A DNA stretch of 64,000 nucleotides from Xanthobacter sp. YC-JY1 (GTDB lineage Bacteria; Pseudomonadota; Alphaproteobacteria; Rhizobiales; Xanthobacteraceae): NCBI RefSeq assembly GCF_021730305.1, contig NZ_CP032674.1, forward strand, positions 1,597,001 through 1,661,000, in the 5' to 3' direction. Each line of letters opens with the position of its first letter. The stretch's first letter is position 1. Of the stretch, positions 45,198-54,310 are shown one piece after another. The position numbers were made by a program, and so were the translations under genes. Below the pieces are notes generated by a model that was not told where the DNA came from, ran no database searches, and saw only the letters and a list, made by a program, of their open reading frames with translations.

Positions 45198-45433
45198 TCG
45201 GCCTTTCTCCCTCATCGGAGGCCTTGCGCCCCCTGCGCCGACCGGCCGACCCGCAGCCGGATCAAGGCCCGGCATGCCGGCGCAACTTCAGTCTAGAGCA
45301 GGCGTCGCTCGGATTGCACCGCAATCTGAGGGAACAACACTTTCTCTTCCCACGGCTTTGGAGACAGGCGCGCGACAGGCGGGAGCGCGGCGGCAAGCGG
45401 TCCACGAAAAAAGGTACTGCCGCCACAAAAGCA

Positions 45434-45459
45434 AATCCGCGCGACGGAGGTCGCGCGGA
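45434..45459 (-). terminator. Terminator after rpsU
   Basis: Perfect 11-bp stem (45434–45444 with 45449–45459) and a GGAG/CTCC loop, followed on the minus strand by TTTGCTTTTG. It lies 86 bp past the rpsU stop. The gap 45198–45544 holds this and the zwf promoter region; no gene is seen. Confidence 0.85.
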
Positions 45460-45544
45460 TGCAAAATCTTGAAACCGACTGAGGGGACGCTTTCGACGGT
45501 CAGCTCGAATGCCCGGCGTTGCGGACCTCAGCGACCTCAGCGTC

Positions 45545-45775
45545 TCAGCGGGTGGGGCGCGGCTTGGACGGGATCAGGCCTTCGCGCTGGGCGCGCTTAC
45601 GGGCCAGCTTGCGGGCGCGGCGGATGGCCTCGGCCTCCTCGCGGGCGCGCTTCTCGGACGGCTTCTCGTAGTGGCCACGCAGCTTCATCTCGCGGAAGAT
45701 CCCCTCGCGCTGCATCTTCTTCTTGAGCGCCTTGAGGGCCTGATCGACATTGTTATCGCGGACGAGAACTTGCAC
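45545..45775 (-). CDS. rpsU: Small-subunit ribosomal protein S21
   Basis: A 76-residue S21, slightly longer than the E. coli form. Starts [25 protein letters not shown], continues [23 protein letters not shown], and ends in a basic tail. It starts with GTG (45775), with GAGGTAA upstream. S21 helps mRNA pairing at initiation. Stands near purEK, as often seen in alphaproteobacteria, with an unknown small gene between. Confidence 0.95.
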   Translation of the reverse strand: MQVLVRDNNVDQALKALKKKMQREGIFREMKLRGHYEKPSEKRAREEAEAIRRARKLARKRAQREGLIPSKPRPTR

Positions 45776-46007
45776 GTGTTTACCTCTTCGAGCTGTTGCG
45801 CCGAGCCGGAGCCTTACCTGATCTGAAACGCCGGACCGCAGAAGATGGCGCGTGCGCCTGTCCTCGACCTGTCCGAAGGAAGCGCTCTCTTACCAGAAGA
45901 GGTGCAGCTTGTCCACACGCCTTGAAGCGGCGGAAAGGGGAGGCGGCGCCTTGCGCCGGCTCACTTTCCCGCGGGCCGGTTTGGCCTGGCGGGGGGAGCT
46001 CCAGGCC

Positions 46008-46349
46008 TCAGCAGCCAGGGGCCGGCAGGCCGGATTCGCTGCGGGCGGGCGACATGAAGATCGGGCCGCCCCGCTTCTGCGCCTCGCGGCACAGACCGTC
46101 CAGCTCGTTGCGGATGCTGGGGTCGGAAAAGCAGGTGGCGGCCTCGCGGATGCCCTGCATGAAGCGCAGCTCGATCTGGATCACCCGCCAGCTGCAATAG
46201 CGGCCGGACCGGGCCATGTGCCGGGCGAGGTCGCGCAGCCATTCGGAGAAGCGGTCCTTGATGCGATCGTCGGACAAAGACATCTGCCACCACAAATTCG
46301 GGTCATGGCTTCGGCGGTACAAGAAAACCGCCGCGGACAGCAGAGTCAT
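46008..46349 (-). CDS. Hypothetical 113-residue protein
   Basis: Not recognised. Predicted protein has a short hydrophobic N-terminus (MTLLSAAVFLY), then a mostly helical polar region rich in Arg and acidic residues (SDDRIKDRFSEWLRDLARHMARS; first 20 are the most amphipathic) with three Cys. An internal ATG at 46283 is another possible start. It lies in the 643-bp space between rpsU and purK on the same strand, where many relatives have a small DUF465 protein; this one does not look like DUF465. No clear ribosome binding site, so it may be spurious. Confidence 0.45.
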   Translation of the reverse strand: MTLLSAAVFLYRRSHDPNLWWQMSLSDDRIKDRFSEWLRDLARHMARSGRYCSWRVIQIELRFMQGIREAATCFSDPSIRNELDGLCREAQKRGGPIFMSPARSESGLPAPGC

Positions 46350-46418
46350 GCGTCAAATGCTGCGACGCGTCATCAGGGCGATTCGTCTCAGTCCCTAGCG
46401 GAAGAGCCGGCTCACAAG

Positions 46419-47531
46419 TCAGCAGCCTTCGCCATCCGGTATGTTGGCGCAGGCTTCGGGGTCGCGCGAAACCCGCACAACATGGCCCATCTTGCGGCCA
46501 GCGCGGGCTTCCTCCTTCCCGTAGAGGTGCAGGTGTGTGCCCGGCTCTGCGAGCAAAGCGTGCCAGTCATGCACGTCTGCGCCGATGAGGTTGGTCATCT
46601 GCGCCCGGCCGAGACGGGAGACCTCGCCGAGCGGCCAGCCGGCGATGGCCCGCACATGCTGCTCGAACTGGGAGGTGACGGCGCCGTCCTGGGTCCAGTG
46701 CCCGCTATTGTGCACGCGCGGGGCGATCTCGTTGACGATCACCCGCTCGTTCGAGCCCTGGCAGACCACGAACAGCTCAACCGCGAACACGCCCTCATAT
46801 TCGAGCGCATCGCCGATGTCCCGCGCGATGGCGCGTGCCTTCCGGGCCGCATCGGCGGTGAGGGTCGCGGGGACCGTGGAGGTGTGCAGGATGTGCTCGC
46901 GATGGACGTTCTCGGTCACGTCATAGGCGCAGAAGGCGCCGTCGCCGCGTCGCGCGGCCACCACGGACACCTCGCGCACGAAGCTCACGAAGCCTTCGAG
47001 GATGGCGCTCTGGCGCCCGAGGGCGTGCCACGCGGCGGTGAGGTCCTCGCCGGGGCGGATCATCACCTGCCCCTTGCCGTCATAGCCGAAGCGGCGGGTC
47101 TTCAGCACTGCGGGCAGGCCGAGCTGCGCGACCGCGGCTTCGAGATCGGCGAGGCTGTCCACCGGGGCGAAAGGCGCGGTCTCGATGCCGAGGTCGCGCA
47201 CGAAGCTCTTCTCGGCGAGCCGGTCCTGGGTGATGGCGAGCGCCTTGGCGCCGGGCCGCAGTGGCACCCGCGCGGCGAGGAACTCGGCGGTGGCCAGCGG
47301 CACGTTCTCGAACTCGTAGGTCACCACGTCGACGCCGGCGGCGAACGTCTCCAGCGCGTCGAAATCGTCATAGGCGGCGCAGACATGCGCGGCGCTCACA
47401 TGGAAGGCGGGGCTGTCCTTGTCGGGGCAGAGCACATGCGCCTTGAGGCCGAGTTCCGCGGCCGCAAGCGCGATCATGCGGCCGAGCTGGCCGCCGCCGA
47501 GGATGCCGATGACGCTGCCGGGACGAAGCAT
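46419..47531 (-). CDS. purK: N5-carboxyaminoimidazole ribonucleotide synthase
   Basis: A 370-residue ATP-grasp enzyme that, with ATP and bicarbonate, converts AIR to N5-CAIR in purine synthesis. N-terminal GILGGGQLGRMIALAAAELG; ATP-grasp motifs PAVLKTRRFGYDGKGQ, ELFVV and NEIAPRVHNSGHWTQDG, which is the PurK signature. The ATG is 2 bp before the purE stop's other end (adjacent genes without a gap), so purE and purK are coupled. Confidence 0.97.
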   Translation of the reverse strand: MLRPGSVIGILGGGQLGRMIALAAAELGLKAHVLCPDKDSPAFHVSAAHVCAAYDDFDALETFAAGVDVVTYEFENVPLATAEFLAARVPLRPGAKALAITQDRLAEKSFVRDLGIETAPFAPVDSLADLEAAVAQLGLPAVLKTRRFGYDGKGQVMIRPGEDLTAAWHALGRQSAILEGFVSFVREVSVVAARRGDGAFCAYDVTENVHREHILHTSTVPATLTADAARKARAIARDIGDALEYEGVFAVELFVVCQGSNERVIVNEIAPRVHNSGHWTQDGAVTSQFEQHVRAIAGWPLGEVSRLGRAQMTNLIGADVHDWHALLAEPGTHLHLYGKEEARAGRKMGHVVRVSRDPEACANIPDGEGC

Positions 47532-47533
47532 GG

Positions 47534-48016
47534 TCAGACGGGCCGTTCCGCCACCGCATCGGTGCGCGCGGCGCGCCAGGCGTCGAGCCGTTCGGCGAGG
47601 GCGGGATCGGAGATGGCCAGCACGGCAGCCGCTAGCAGGGCGGCGTTGGTGGCACCTGCGACGCCGATGGCCAGCGTGCCCACCGGGATTCCCGCCGGCA
47701 TCTGCACGATGGAATAGAGGCTGTCGAGGCCGGAGAGTGCCTTGGATTGCACCGGCACGCCGAACACCGGCAGGGGCGTCAGCGCCGCCACCATGCCCGG
47801 CAGATGGGCCGCGCCGCCGGCCCCGGCGATGATGACCTTGAAGCCGTCCGCCTTCGCGCTTTTGGCGAAGGCATACATGCGATCCGGCGTGCGATGGGCG
47901 GAGACGATGCGGCAGTCGTGCGCGATCCCGAGCGCATCCAGCGTCTCGGCCGCATGGCGCATGGTCTCCCAGTCGGACTGGCTGCCCATGATGACGGCAA
48001 CGTCAGCCGTGCTCAT
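47534..48016 (-). CDS. purE: N5-CAIR mutase
   Basis: A 160-residue class I PurE that turns N5-CAIR into CAIR. Seen: [28 protein letters not shown] (active-site His) and [22 protein letters not shown], with the second His. Class I is expected with a PurK partner, which follows at once. First gene of the pair; about 80 bp separate it from the end of lpxXL upstream. Confidence 0.97.
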   Translation of the reverse strand: MSTADVAVIMGSQSDWETMRHAAETLDALGIAHDCRIVSAHRTPDRMYAFAKSAKADGFKVIIAGAGGAAHLPGMVAALTPLPVFGVPVQSKALSGLDSLYSIVQMPAGIPVGTLAIGVAGATNAALLAAAVLAISDPALAERLDAWRAARTDAVAERPV

Positions 48017-48097
48017 CCCTCGTACCTTCGCGAAAACGGAAAGCGCGGGCTTTATAGGATTGGCAGGGGCGCGGCAAGGGGGAGGGGGTGGAAACCC

Positions 48098-49033
48098 TCA
48101 CCGCCACCGGCGGTGGAGCCAGAGCCATTGCTCGGGATATTCGCGCACCCAGCCCTCGATCACCGAGGTGACCGCCTGCATGGCGCCCACCACCTCGATC
48201 TTGCCCTCGCCGTCGCGGGGGAGGGGGATTTCCTCGGTGATCTCCACCCGGAAGCGGGCGCCGGGCAGGCGGATGACGCGCATGCCGTGCACCGGGCAAT
48301 CGAACTGGCGGGCGAGGCGGGCGAGCGTCGGGTTGGTGGCGCAGGGGCGGCCGAAGAACATCACCTCGGGCCCGCCGGTCCAGTATTGGTCGATGAGCAT
48401 GCCCAGATGCTGCCCCTCGGCGAGCATCCGCGCCATCTGGCGTCCCGCATCGCGGCCGGCGCGCACGAGGCCGGGCATGGTGCCGGAGCGCATCTCCTCG
48501 ATGAGTTCGGCGGCGCGCTTGTTGTTGGGCGCGCGATAGAGAACGCCGCCGGGCACGTCGAACTTGGCGCCGGCGATGGCGCACAATTCCCAATTGCCGG
48601 TATGGGCGGTGAAGAACAGCGCCGGGCGGCCGTCGTCGCGCAGGCGCTGGAAGATCTCCGCGCCCTTCACCTCGATCCGGCCTGCGTTCGGATGCGCGGG
48701 ATCATAGTCCCACAGGCGATCCTGCTGGGCGAACTCGGCGGCGAGGCGCCCCATATTGGCCCAGATGCCGCGGACGAGGGTGTTGATCTCCGCCGGGCTC
48801 TTCTCCGGGTAGGCGGCGGCGAGATTGCGCCGCGCCACCTTGCTGACCGCGAAGAAGGGCCCGAGCAGCTTGGCCCAGAAGGCCATGCCGCCGGCCGAGA
48901 GCCACAGCGGCCACAGGCGCAGCCACCACACGGAGAAGCGCACATAGCCCGCGACCAGCACCTCGACGGCGGGCGCGAGCGCCAGCTTCAGCCGGTGGAT
49001 GGCCTTGCGGACGGGGAGGGGGAGCCGGGCCAC
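48098..49033 (-). CDS. lpxXL: Lipid A acyltransferase for the very-long-chain fatty acid
   Basis: A 311-residue inner-membrane acyltransferase of the LpxL/HtrB family. The catalytic motif is HTGNWE (His and Glu), and a hydrophobic stretch near residues 35–60 anchors it. In Rhizobium LpxXL moves a 27-hydroxyoctacosanoyl group from AcpXL to lipid A; place at the end of the acpXL cluster supports the same role. It starts with GTG at 49033 (the first hydrophobic residues fit the family). The gene is 22 bp after adh2XL. Confidence 0.92.
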   Translation of the reverse strand: MARLPLPVRKAIHRLKLALAPAVEVLVAGYVRFSVWWLRLWPLWLSAGGMAFWAKLLGPFFAVSKVARRNLAAAYPEKSPAEINTLVRGIWANMGRLAAEFAQQDRLWDYDPAHPNAGRIEVKGAEIFQRLRDDGRPALFFTAHTGNWELCAIAGAKFDVPGGVLYRAPNNKRAAELIEEMRSGTMPGLVRAGRDAGRQMARMLAEGQHLGMLIDQYWTGGPEVMFFGRPCATNPTLARLARQFDCPVHGMRVIRLPGARFRVEITEEIPLPRDGEGKIEVVGAMQAVTSVIEGWVREYPEQWLWLHRRWR

Positions 49034-49055
49034 GATTGTGTGCGCCGCCCCCGCC

Positions 49056-50078
49056 TCAGAACTTCACCACGATCTTGCCGAACACCTTGCGGCTTTCCAG
49101 CCGCTCCAGGCCCTCGTTGAAGTTCTCGAGGGGCACCACGGTGTCGATGACGGGCTTGACGCCACGGCCCATCTTCTCGAGCCCGTCGGCCACGTTGCGG
49201 ATGGTGGCGCCGAACGAGCCGAAGATCTTGTACTGGCGCTGGAACAGCTGCATCAGGTTCATCTGCACCGAGACGCCCGAGGTGGAGCCGCAGGTGACGA
49301 GGCGCGCGCCGGGCTTCATGGAGAGCAGCGAGGCGTTCCAAGTGTCGGCGCCCACATGCTCGAACACCACGTCCACGCCCACCTTCTTGGTGATCTTGCG
49401 GACCTCGTGCTCGAAACGGTCCTTGCGATAGTTGATGACGTGGTCGGCGCCCAGCGCCTTCGCCTTGTCCATCTTCTCGTCATCGCCCACGGTGGTGATG
49501 ACGGTGGCGCCCACATCCTTGGCGAGGCGGATGGCGGCGGAGCCGATGCCCGAGCCGCCGGCATGGACGAGCACGGTCTCGCCCTTTTCCAGCTTCGCAT
49601 TGTCGAACAGCATGTGCTCGACGGTGGAGAAGGTGATGCCGGCGCAGGCCGCTTCCTCGAAGGAGACGCCATCGGGGGCGGGGATCACCAGCCGCTCGGG
49701 CATGTTCAGCACGTCGCGGGCGAAGCCGTCGATGTGAAAGCCGAGCACGCCGCCCACGTTCTGGCAGAGATTGTCGCGGCTCTTCAGGCAGTTGGCGCAG
49801 TGGCCGCAGGTCATGGCGCCATACATGGCGACCGTCTGGCCGACCTTGAGCCCGCGCACGTCGGCGCCCAGCGCCACGATCTCGCCGGCAGCCTCGGCGC
49901 CGACCACGAGCGGCATCTTGCGCTTGGCGAAGGCCATGCCGCGCCAGCCCCAAACGTCGATATGGTTGAGCGCCAGCGCCTTCACCCGGATCTGCACCTC
50001 TCCGGCGCCCGGGGCTTCCGCCTCGGGGAGATCGACGAGTTCGAGCTTGCGGTCGGAGACGAGCTGGAGGCCACGCAT
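49056..50078 (-). CDS. adh2XL: Zinc-type alcohol dehydrogenase/reductase of the VLCFA cluster
   Basis: A 340-residue medium-chain dehydrogenase. GroES-like N-terminal domain with VVGAEAAGEIVALG and a four-Cys structural zinc loop (CGHCANCLKSRDNLC), and a nucleotide-binding domain with VHAGGSGIGSAAIRLAK. Homologues in rhizobial acpXL clusters are thought to take part in building the C28 acyl chain, perhaps as an enoyl reductase (inference). It lies 21 bp after the short-chain reductase gene and 22 bp before lpxXL. Confidence 0.9.
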   Translation of the reverse strand: MRGLQLVSDRKLELVDLPEAEAPGAGEVQIRVKALALNHIDVWGWRGMAFAKRKMPLVVGAEAAGEIVALGADVRGLKVGQTVAMYGAMTCGHCANCLKSRDNLCQNVGGVLGFHIDGFARDVLNMPERLVIPAPDGVSFEEAACAGITFSTVEHMLFDNAKLEKGETVLVHAGGSGIGSAAIRLAKDVGATVITTVGDDEKMDKAKALGADHVINYRKDRFEHEVRKITKKVGVDVVFEHVGADTWNASLLSMKPGARLVTCGSTSGVSVQMNLMQLFQRQYKIFGSFGATIRNVADGLEKMGRGVKPVIDTVVPLENFNEGLERLESRKVFGKIVVKF

Positions 50079-50099
50079 TGTTGTTCTCTGAATATGATG

Positions 50100-50852
50100 T
50101 CAGCGGTGGGCGGCGAGCGAGGCGGAGAGCCCGCCATCCACCGGCAGAACGGCGCCGGTCATATAGCCCGCGCCGGGGGAGAAGAGGAAGGCCACCACCT
50201 GCGCCACGTCGTCGGGCGTGGCGAAGCGGCCGGCGGGGATCTGCGCCTCCATCTTCGCCCGATAGTCCGCGAACTTCTCCAGCATGGCGGTATCGATGAA
50301 GCCGGGGGCGACATAGTTCACCGTCACGCCGCGCCGGGCGGTCTCGATGGCGAGGCCGCGCACATGGGCGAGCAGAGCGGCCTTGGAGGCGGCGTAGGCG
50401 GCATTGCCCTGGTTCGCCTGCAGCGCCGCCACCGAGCCGATGGCGACGATGCGGCCGGCCCGGGCGCGGGTCATCGGCCGCACCAGCGCGCGGGTGAGAC
50501 GGACGAAGGCGAAGTGGTTCACCTGCATCACCGCCTCGGCCTTGTCCTGGTCGATCATGGCGGCGAGCGTGTCGTAGGAGGCGCCGGCATTGTGGCAGAA
50601 GCCGAAGAATGTCTCCCCGGCTTCCAGCTCCTCGGCAAATGCCTCCACCGCCGCGCGGTCGGCGAGGTCGAGGGGCCGGGCGGAGACGACGGCGTCCGGC
50701 GCCGTGGCGCGGATGTCGGCGATCAGCGCCTCCGCCTCGGCAACGGCCGAGCGGTAGGTGAAGACGACGGGATAGCTGGCCCCAGCGAGACGCCGCACGA
50801 TGGCAGCGCCAAGCCCGCGGCCGCCGCCGGTGACGAGGATGGGGGCGGTCAT
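50100..50852 (-). CDS. Short-chain reductase (FabG-like) inserted in the VLCFA cluster
   Basis: A 250-residue SDR. Cofactor motif TGGGRGLGAAIVRRL; CHNAG instead of the usual NNAG; catalytic Ser in IGSVAAL and Tyr/Lys in YAASKAAL; late signature PGFIDT and DGGLS. It resembles 3-oxoacyl-ACP reductases, so it may supply the ketoreduction step for the very long chain. Rhizobial acpXL clusters that I know do not have a reductase at this place. It lies 31 bp after fabF1XL, in the same direction. Confidence 0.88.
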   Translation of the reverse strand: MTAPILVTGGGRGLGAAIVRRLAGASYPVVFTYRSAVAEAEALIADIRATAPDAVVSARPLDLADRAAVEAFAEELEAGETFFGFCHNAGASYDTLAAMIDQDKAEAVMQVNHFAFVRLTRALVRPMTRARAGRIVAIGSVAALQANQGNAAYAASKAALLAHVRGLAIETARRGVTVNYVAPGFIDTAMLEKFADYRAKMEAQIPAGRFATPDDVAQVVAFLFSPGAGYMTGAVLPVDGGLSASLAAHR

Positions 50853-50883
50853 CGGCTGAGGCCAGTCCCGGTGCGCGATCCGC

Positions 50884-52167
50884 TCACGCCGGCTCTGCCG
50901 CCAGCACGAGGCAGACGTTCTGGCCGCCGAAGCCGAACGAGTTGGAGATCACCCGCCGCACCTGGGCGTCGCGGGCGACGTTCGGCACCACGTCCAGCGG
51001 AATGGCCGGATCGGGGATGTTGTAGTTGATGGTCGGCGGGATGCGGCCATTCTGGATGGTCAGCAGCGACACCGCCGCCTCGATGGCGCCGGCCGCCGTC
51101 AGCGTGTGGCCGATCATGGACTTGTTGGAGGAGATCGGCGTCTGCGCCAGCTTCTCCTCGCTGAACACGCCCTTGAGGCCCACATATTCCATGCGGTCGT
51201 TCTCGGGCGTCGAGGTGCCGTGGGCGTTGATGTAGTCCACGTCGTCCGGCGTCACGCCGGCATCGGCGAGGGCATTCTTCATGCAGCCGACGATGGGGCG
51301 GCCGTCGGGGCTGGAGCGGGTGCGGTGGAAGTTGTCCGCCATCTCGCCGCAGCCTTCCAGCACGCCGAGGATCTTCGCGCCGCGGGCGACCGCATGGGCG
51401 TAGCTCTCCAGCACCAACGCGGCGGCGCCTTCGGCCATGACGAAGCCGTCACGGTTCTTGGCGAAGGGGCGGGCGGCCTCCTCCGGCTTGTCGTTGGCCG
51501 TGGTGAGGGCGGAGAGCAGCGAGAAGCGGATCAGCGCCTCGGGATGCACCGAGCCGTCCGTGCCCAGCGACAGCGCCACCTCGGTCTCACCGCGACGGAT
51601 GGCCTCGACGCCGAGCTGGATGGCGGTCGCGCCGGAGGCGCAGGCGGTGGACAGGGAAATGGGCTGGCCCTGGGTGCCGAACTTGTCGGCCAGGCGATCC
51701 GCCACCGAGCCGAACAGGAAGCGCTCGTGCCACGGCCGGAACTTGCCGGAGGCGGCGGCGCCGAGGAGGTCGTGATAGACGATGGGGTAATGACCCACCG
51801 CCTCGGCGAGCTGCTGGCGCTCGGGCCATTCCAGCTCCACGGGCGGAACGGCGGCGAACAGCGGGCCGGGGAACTCGCCGGGGGTGCCGATGCCGGATTC
51901 GGCGATGGCTTCCTCGGCGGCGAGGGTCGCCAGCTTCTCGGAGAGGTTGGGGGCAGCCACGCGGCCGTCGAACAGGAAGTCCACCGTGCCGGCGATGGTG
52001 GTGCGCATGCCCTCGATGGGGAAGCGCGTGATGGTGTGGATGCCGGATTCACCCGCGGTGAGGCGGCGCCAATTGTCTTCCTTGCCCTGGCCGAGGGAGG
52101 TGACGACGCCGATACCCGTCACCACCACGATGGGGCGGCCGAACTTGTCGAGATGCGCCTGCGTCAT
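50884..52167 (-). CDS. fabF1XL: 3-oxoacyl-ACP synthase II-like, catalytic partner
   Basis: A 427-residue ketosynthase of the FabF type. Full catalytic triad visible: Cys176 in STACASGATA, His in NAHGTSTPEND and His in MIGHTLTAAGA. The C-terminus FGFGGQNVCLVLA is typical. Expected to carry out condensations that lengthen the AcpXL-bound chain, probably as a pair with the upstream, degenerate fabF2XL product. About 190 bp separate it from fabF2XL. Confidence 0.93.
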   Translation of the reverse strand: MTQAHLDKFGRPIVVVTGIGVVTSLGQGKEDNWRRLTAGESGIHTITRFPIEGMRTTIAGTVDFLFDGRVAAPNLSEKLATLAAEEAIAESGIGTPGEFPGPLFAAVPPVELEWPERQQLAEAVGHYPIVYHDLLGAAASGKFRPWHERFLFGSVADRLADKFGTQGQPISLSTACASGATAIQLGVEAIRRGETEVALSLGTDGSVHPEALIRFSLLSALTTANDKPEEAARPFAKNRDGFVMAEGAAALVLESYAHAVARGAKILGVLEGCGEMADNFHRTRSSPDGRPIVGCMKNALADAGVTPDDVDYINAHGTSTPENDRMEYVGLKGVFSEEKLAQTPISSNKSMIGHTLTAAGAIEAAVSLLTIQNGRIPPTINYNIPDPAIPLDVVPNVARDAQVRRVISNSFGFGGQNVCLVLAAEPA

Positions 52168-52359
52168 GATCGCGGCTCCTGTCGTTGAAGCGCGCCCGCC
52201 CCGGCGCTGCTCGAAGGGCGCGCCGGGACCCGCGCTGTGGGAGGGCCCGGCACTCGCGCCGGAAAATACGCCGAAGCCGGCGCAAAGGACAATCGTCCTG
52301 CCGCCTTGTCCGCACGCCTAGAGGGGCGCCAAAGGGCGCACCAGAAGGGAGGTGTGGCC

Positions 52360-53553
52360 TCAGGCCTTCTCCACCAGTCCGGCGCCTTCGCCCCGCCAGT
52401 GGCCCACCTGGGTCACGATCGCGCGGGAGATGCCGTCCGCCGCCTTTTCAAGCGGGTCGCCAGCGAGCGGCGGGAACAGGGTGCCCTTGGACACCGCCAG
52501 CGCCGCGAGGGCGAGGGCGGCGATGAACTGGGCCTCGAAGCCATGGCCGATGCGGTTGGCGACGGCGCGCACGGGCAGGCCGCTCGCGGTCAGCGCCTCG
52601 GCTTCGGCCTGGGTCGCATCGCGGGCGCCGGTGACGCCGGAGATGACGGCGGTGCCCGGCGCGGTGCCGGCCTTGTCGAGAAGCGCCTTCACCTTGGCGG
52701 GCACGGCCCCGGCCACGGCGCGCTTGGCGCGCTCCGACCAGACGCCCGACAGCTTGGCGATGGGCGTCGCGCCGCGGGCCTTGGCATGCTCAGGCGATTC
52801 CAGCACCAGGAACGCGCCCATGGAGCCGGAGGCGATGCCGGGAGCGGTGAAGGCCGGGCTGAACGCGCCCTTCATGCAGAAGGCGTCGAGATCGTTGAGG
52901 AGCAGCGTGTCCTCGCGCTCGGCATTGTAGGCGCCGCCCACGAGTCCGATCTCGCTCTGACCCGCCGCGATGCGCGCATAGGCGATGCGCGCGGCGTCAA
53001 CGCCCGAGCTTTCCTCGCCCATGAAGGTGCGCGAGGAGCCGGTGACGCCGTGGACGATGGAGATGTTGCCGGCGAGCAGATTCGAGAGCTGGGCCAGCGA
53101 GAGGGTCGGCCGCAGGTCCGACAGCAGGCGCTCGTTCAGGAGCCGGCCGGCATCGTTGGAGGCGGAAAGATCGTTCAGGATCGCCGCATCCACCTGGAAG
53201 TCGCGCTCGCCGCCGCCGGCCGCGACCACCATGTCGGTGTTCGACAGGATCTCGGCGTTCTTGGCGATGCCCGCGGCGTCCAGCGCAAGGCCGGCCGCAT
53301 AGGTGCCGATGCGCTGCCAGGGCTCCATCTGCCGCTGGTCGCCCTTCTTCGGGATCTGGCTGTCGAAATTCACCTTCACCAGCGGATGAACCACATAGGG
53401 AGCGAAGGTGGTGTTGTCCGTCACCGGGGGCGAGCCGGCGGTGAGCGCCTGCCAGTGGGCATCGAGCCCCTCCCCAAGGGAGGAGACGAGGCCGATGCCG
53501 GTAATCCAGACGTCGCGCTGGTTCCGGCTCCGGCCTTCAGTCACGTCAGGCAT
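52360..53553 (-). CDS. fabF2XL: 3-oxoacyl-ACP synthase homologue without the catalytic Cys
   Basis: A 397-residue ketosynthase-fold protein. It starts RDVWITGIGLVSSLGEGLDAHW like FabF, but the nucleophile region reads GSSRTFMGEESSGVDAA, with no Cys, and the first His motif (AHGT) is missing; only RIGHGFEAQF keeps a His. It therefore looks like a non-condensing partner, comparable to chain-length factors of type II polyketide synthases. Start at 53553 (MPDVTEG) overlaps the fabZXL stop by 8 bp. Confidence 0.9.
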   Translation of the reverse strand: MPDVTEGRSRNQRDVWITGIGLVSSLGEGLDAHWQALTAGSPPVTDNTTFAPYVVHPLVKVNFDSQIPKKGDQRQMEPWQRIGTYAAGLALDAAGIAKNAEILSNTDMVVAAGGGERDFQVDAAILNDLSASNDAGRLLNERLLSDLRPTLSLAQLSNLLAGNISIVHGVTGSSRTFMGEESSGVDAARIAYARIAAGQSEIGLVGGAYNAEREDTLLLNDLDAFCMKGAFSPAFTAPGIASGSMGAFLVLESPEHAKARGATPIAKLSGVWSERAKRAVAGAVPAKVKALLDKAGTAPGTAVISGVTGARDATQAEAEALTASGLPVRAVANRIGHGFEAQFIAALALAALAVSKGTLFPPLAGDPLEKAADGISRAIVTQVGHWRGEGAGLVEKA

Positions 53554-54019
53554 CGGCAAAATCCGCAAGGGGGAAGGAGACGTACTCGGCAACCTTCATC
53601 ACCACCGGCTTCATCTTGCCTTCGGGCCAGGGCAGCACGCGGAAGGTGAGTTCGGCGCTGCAGATGGGCTTGCCCTCGAGGGTGGCGTTCGTCTTGGCGA
53701 CGACGAAGCCCGAACCCTCGTGCAGGATTTCCGAGTAGAGATCGAGATTCTGCCCGGGCAGCACGAAGGTGCGCAGCTTCGCTTCCTTCACGGTGGCGAG
53801 GAAGGGCATCTTCTCGAAGCGGTTGCGCGCCAGGACCAGCCAGCCGGTGGTCTGGGCCATGGCCTCGATGAGCAGCACGCCGGGCATGATGGGATAGCCG
53901 GGGAAGTGCCCCTCGAAGATGGAGCTTTCCTCGGGCACCATACCCTGGCAGTGGATCTTCTGGAGCGACGGGTCGATGGCGACGACCCGGTCGATCATCT
54001 TGAAGACTTCAGGACGCAT
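53546..54019 (-). CDS. fabZXL: 3-hydroxyacyl-ACP dehydratase of the VLCFA cluster
   Basis: A 157-residue hotdog-fold dehydratase. The catalytic helix motif EGHFPGYPIMPGVLLIEAMAQ (first 20 residues include the active His) fits FabZ/FabA. Expected to dehydrate AcpXL-bound 3-hydroxyacyl chains during elongation. It lies 9 bp after acpXL and overlaps fabF2XL by 8 bp, so the three are translationally linked. Confidence 0.93.
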   Translation of the reverse strand: MRPEVFKMIDRVVAIDPSLQKIHCQGMVPEESSIFEGHFPGYPIMPGVLLIEAMAQTTGWLVLARNRFEKMPFLATVKEAKLRTFVLPGQNLDLYSEILHEGSGFVVAKTNATLEGKPICSAELTFRVLPWPEGKMKPVVMKVAEYVSFPLADFADA

Positions 54020-54028
54020 CTATCGGCC

Positions 54029-54310
54029 TCAGGCCGCCTTCGCAGCGACCAACTCGTCGATGCGGGCGCAGAGGTTCTTGAGCACGAAATACTGCTCGGT
54101 CGTGGCCTTGCCGTCGTTCACTTCCTGCGTCCACTGCTCCAGCGGAAGCTTGATGCCGAACGCCTTGTCGATGGCGAACGCGATGTCGAGGAAGTCGAGG
54201 CTGTCGATGCCCAGATCGTCGATGGCGTGGCTGTCCGGCGTGATGGTGTCGCGCGGAATGTCGCAGGTTTCCGCGATGATGTTGGCCACCGTGTCGAACG
54301 TCGAAGACAT
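54029..54310 (-). CDS. acpXL: Acyl carrier protein AcpXL
   Basis: A 93-residue acyl carrier protein specialised for very-long-chain hydroxy fatty acids. The phosphopantetheine site is Ser37 in [21 protein letters not shown] instead of DSLD(T/S)VE is typical of AcpXL, and so is [14 protein letters not shown] downstream. First gene of the fabZXL–fabF2XL–fabF1XL–reductase–adh2XL–lpxXL series. Start at 54310 (MSSTFD); upstream in-frame codons are not conserved. Confidence 0.94.
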   Translation of the reverse strand: MSSTFDTVANIIAETCDIPRDTITPDSHAIDDLGIDSLDFLDIAFAIDKAFGIKLPLEQWTQEVNDGKATTEQYFVLKNLCARIDELVAAKAA

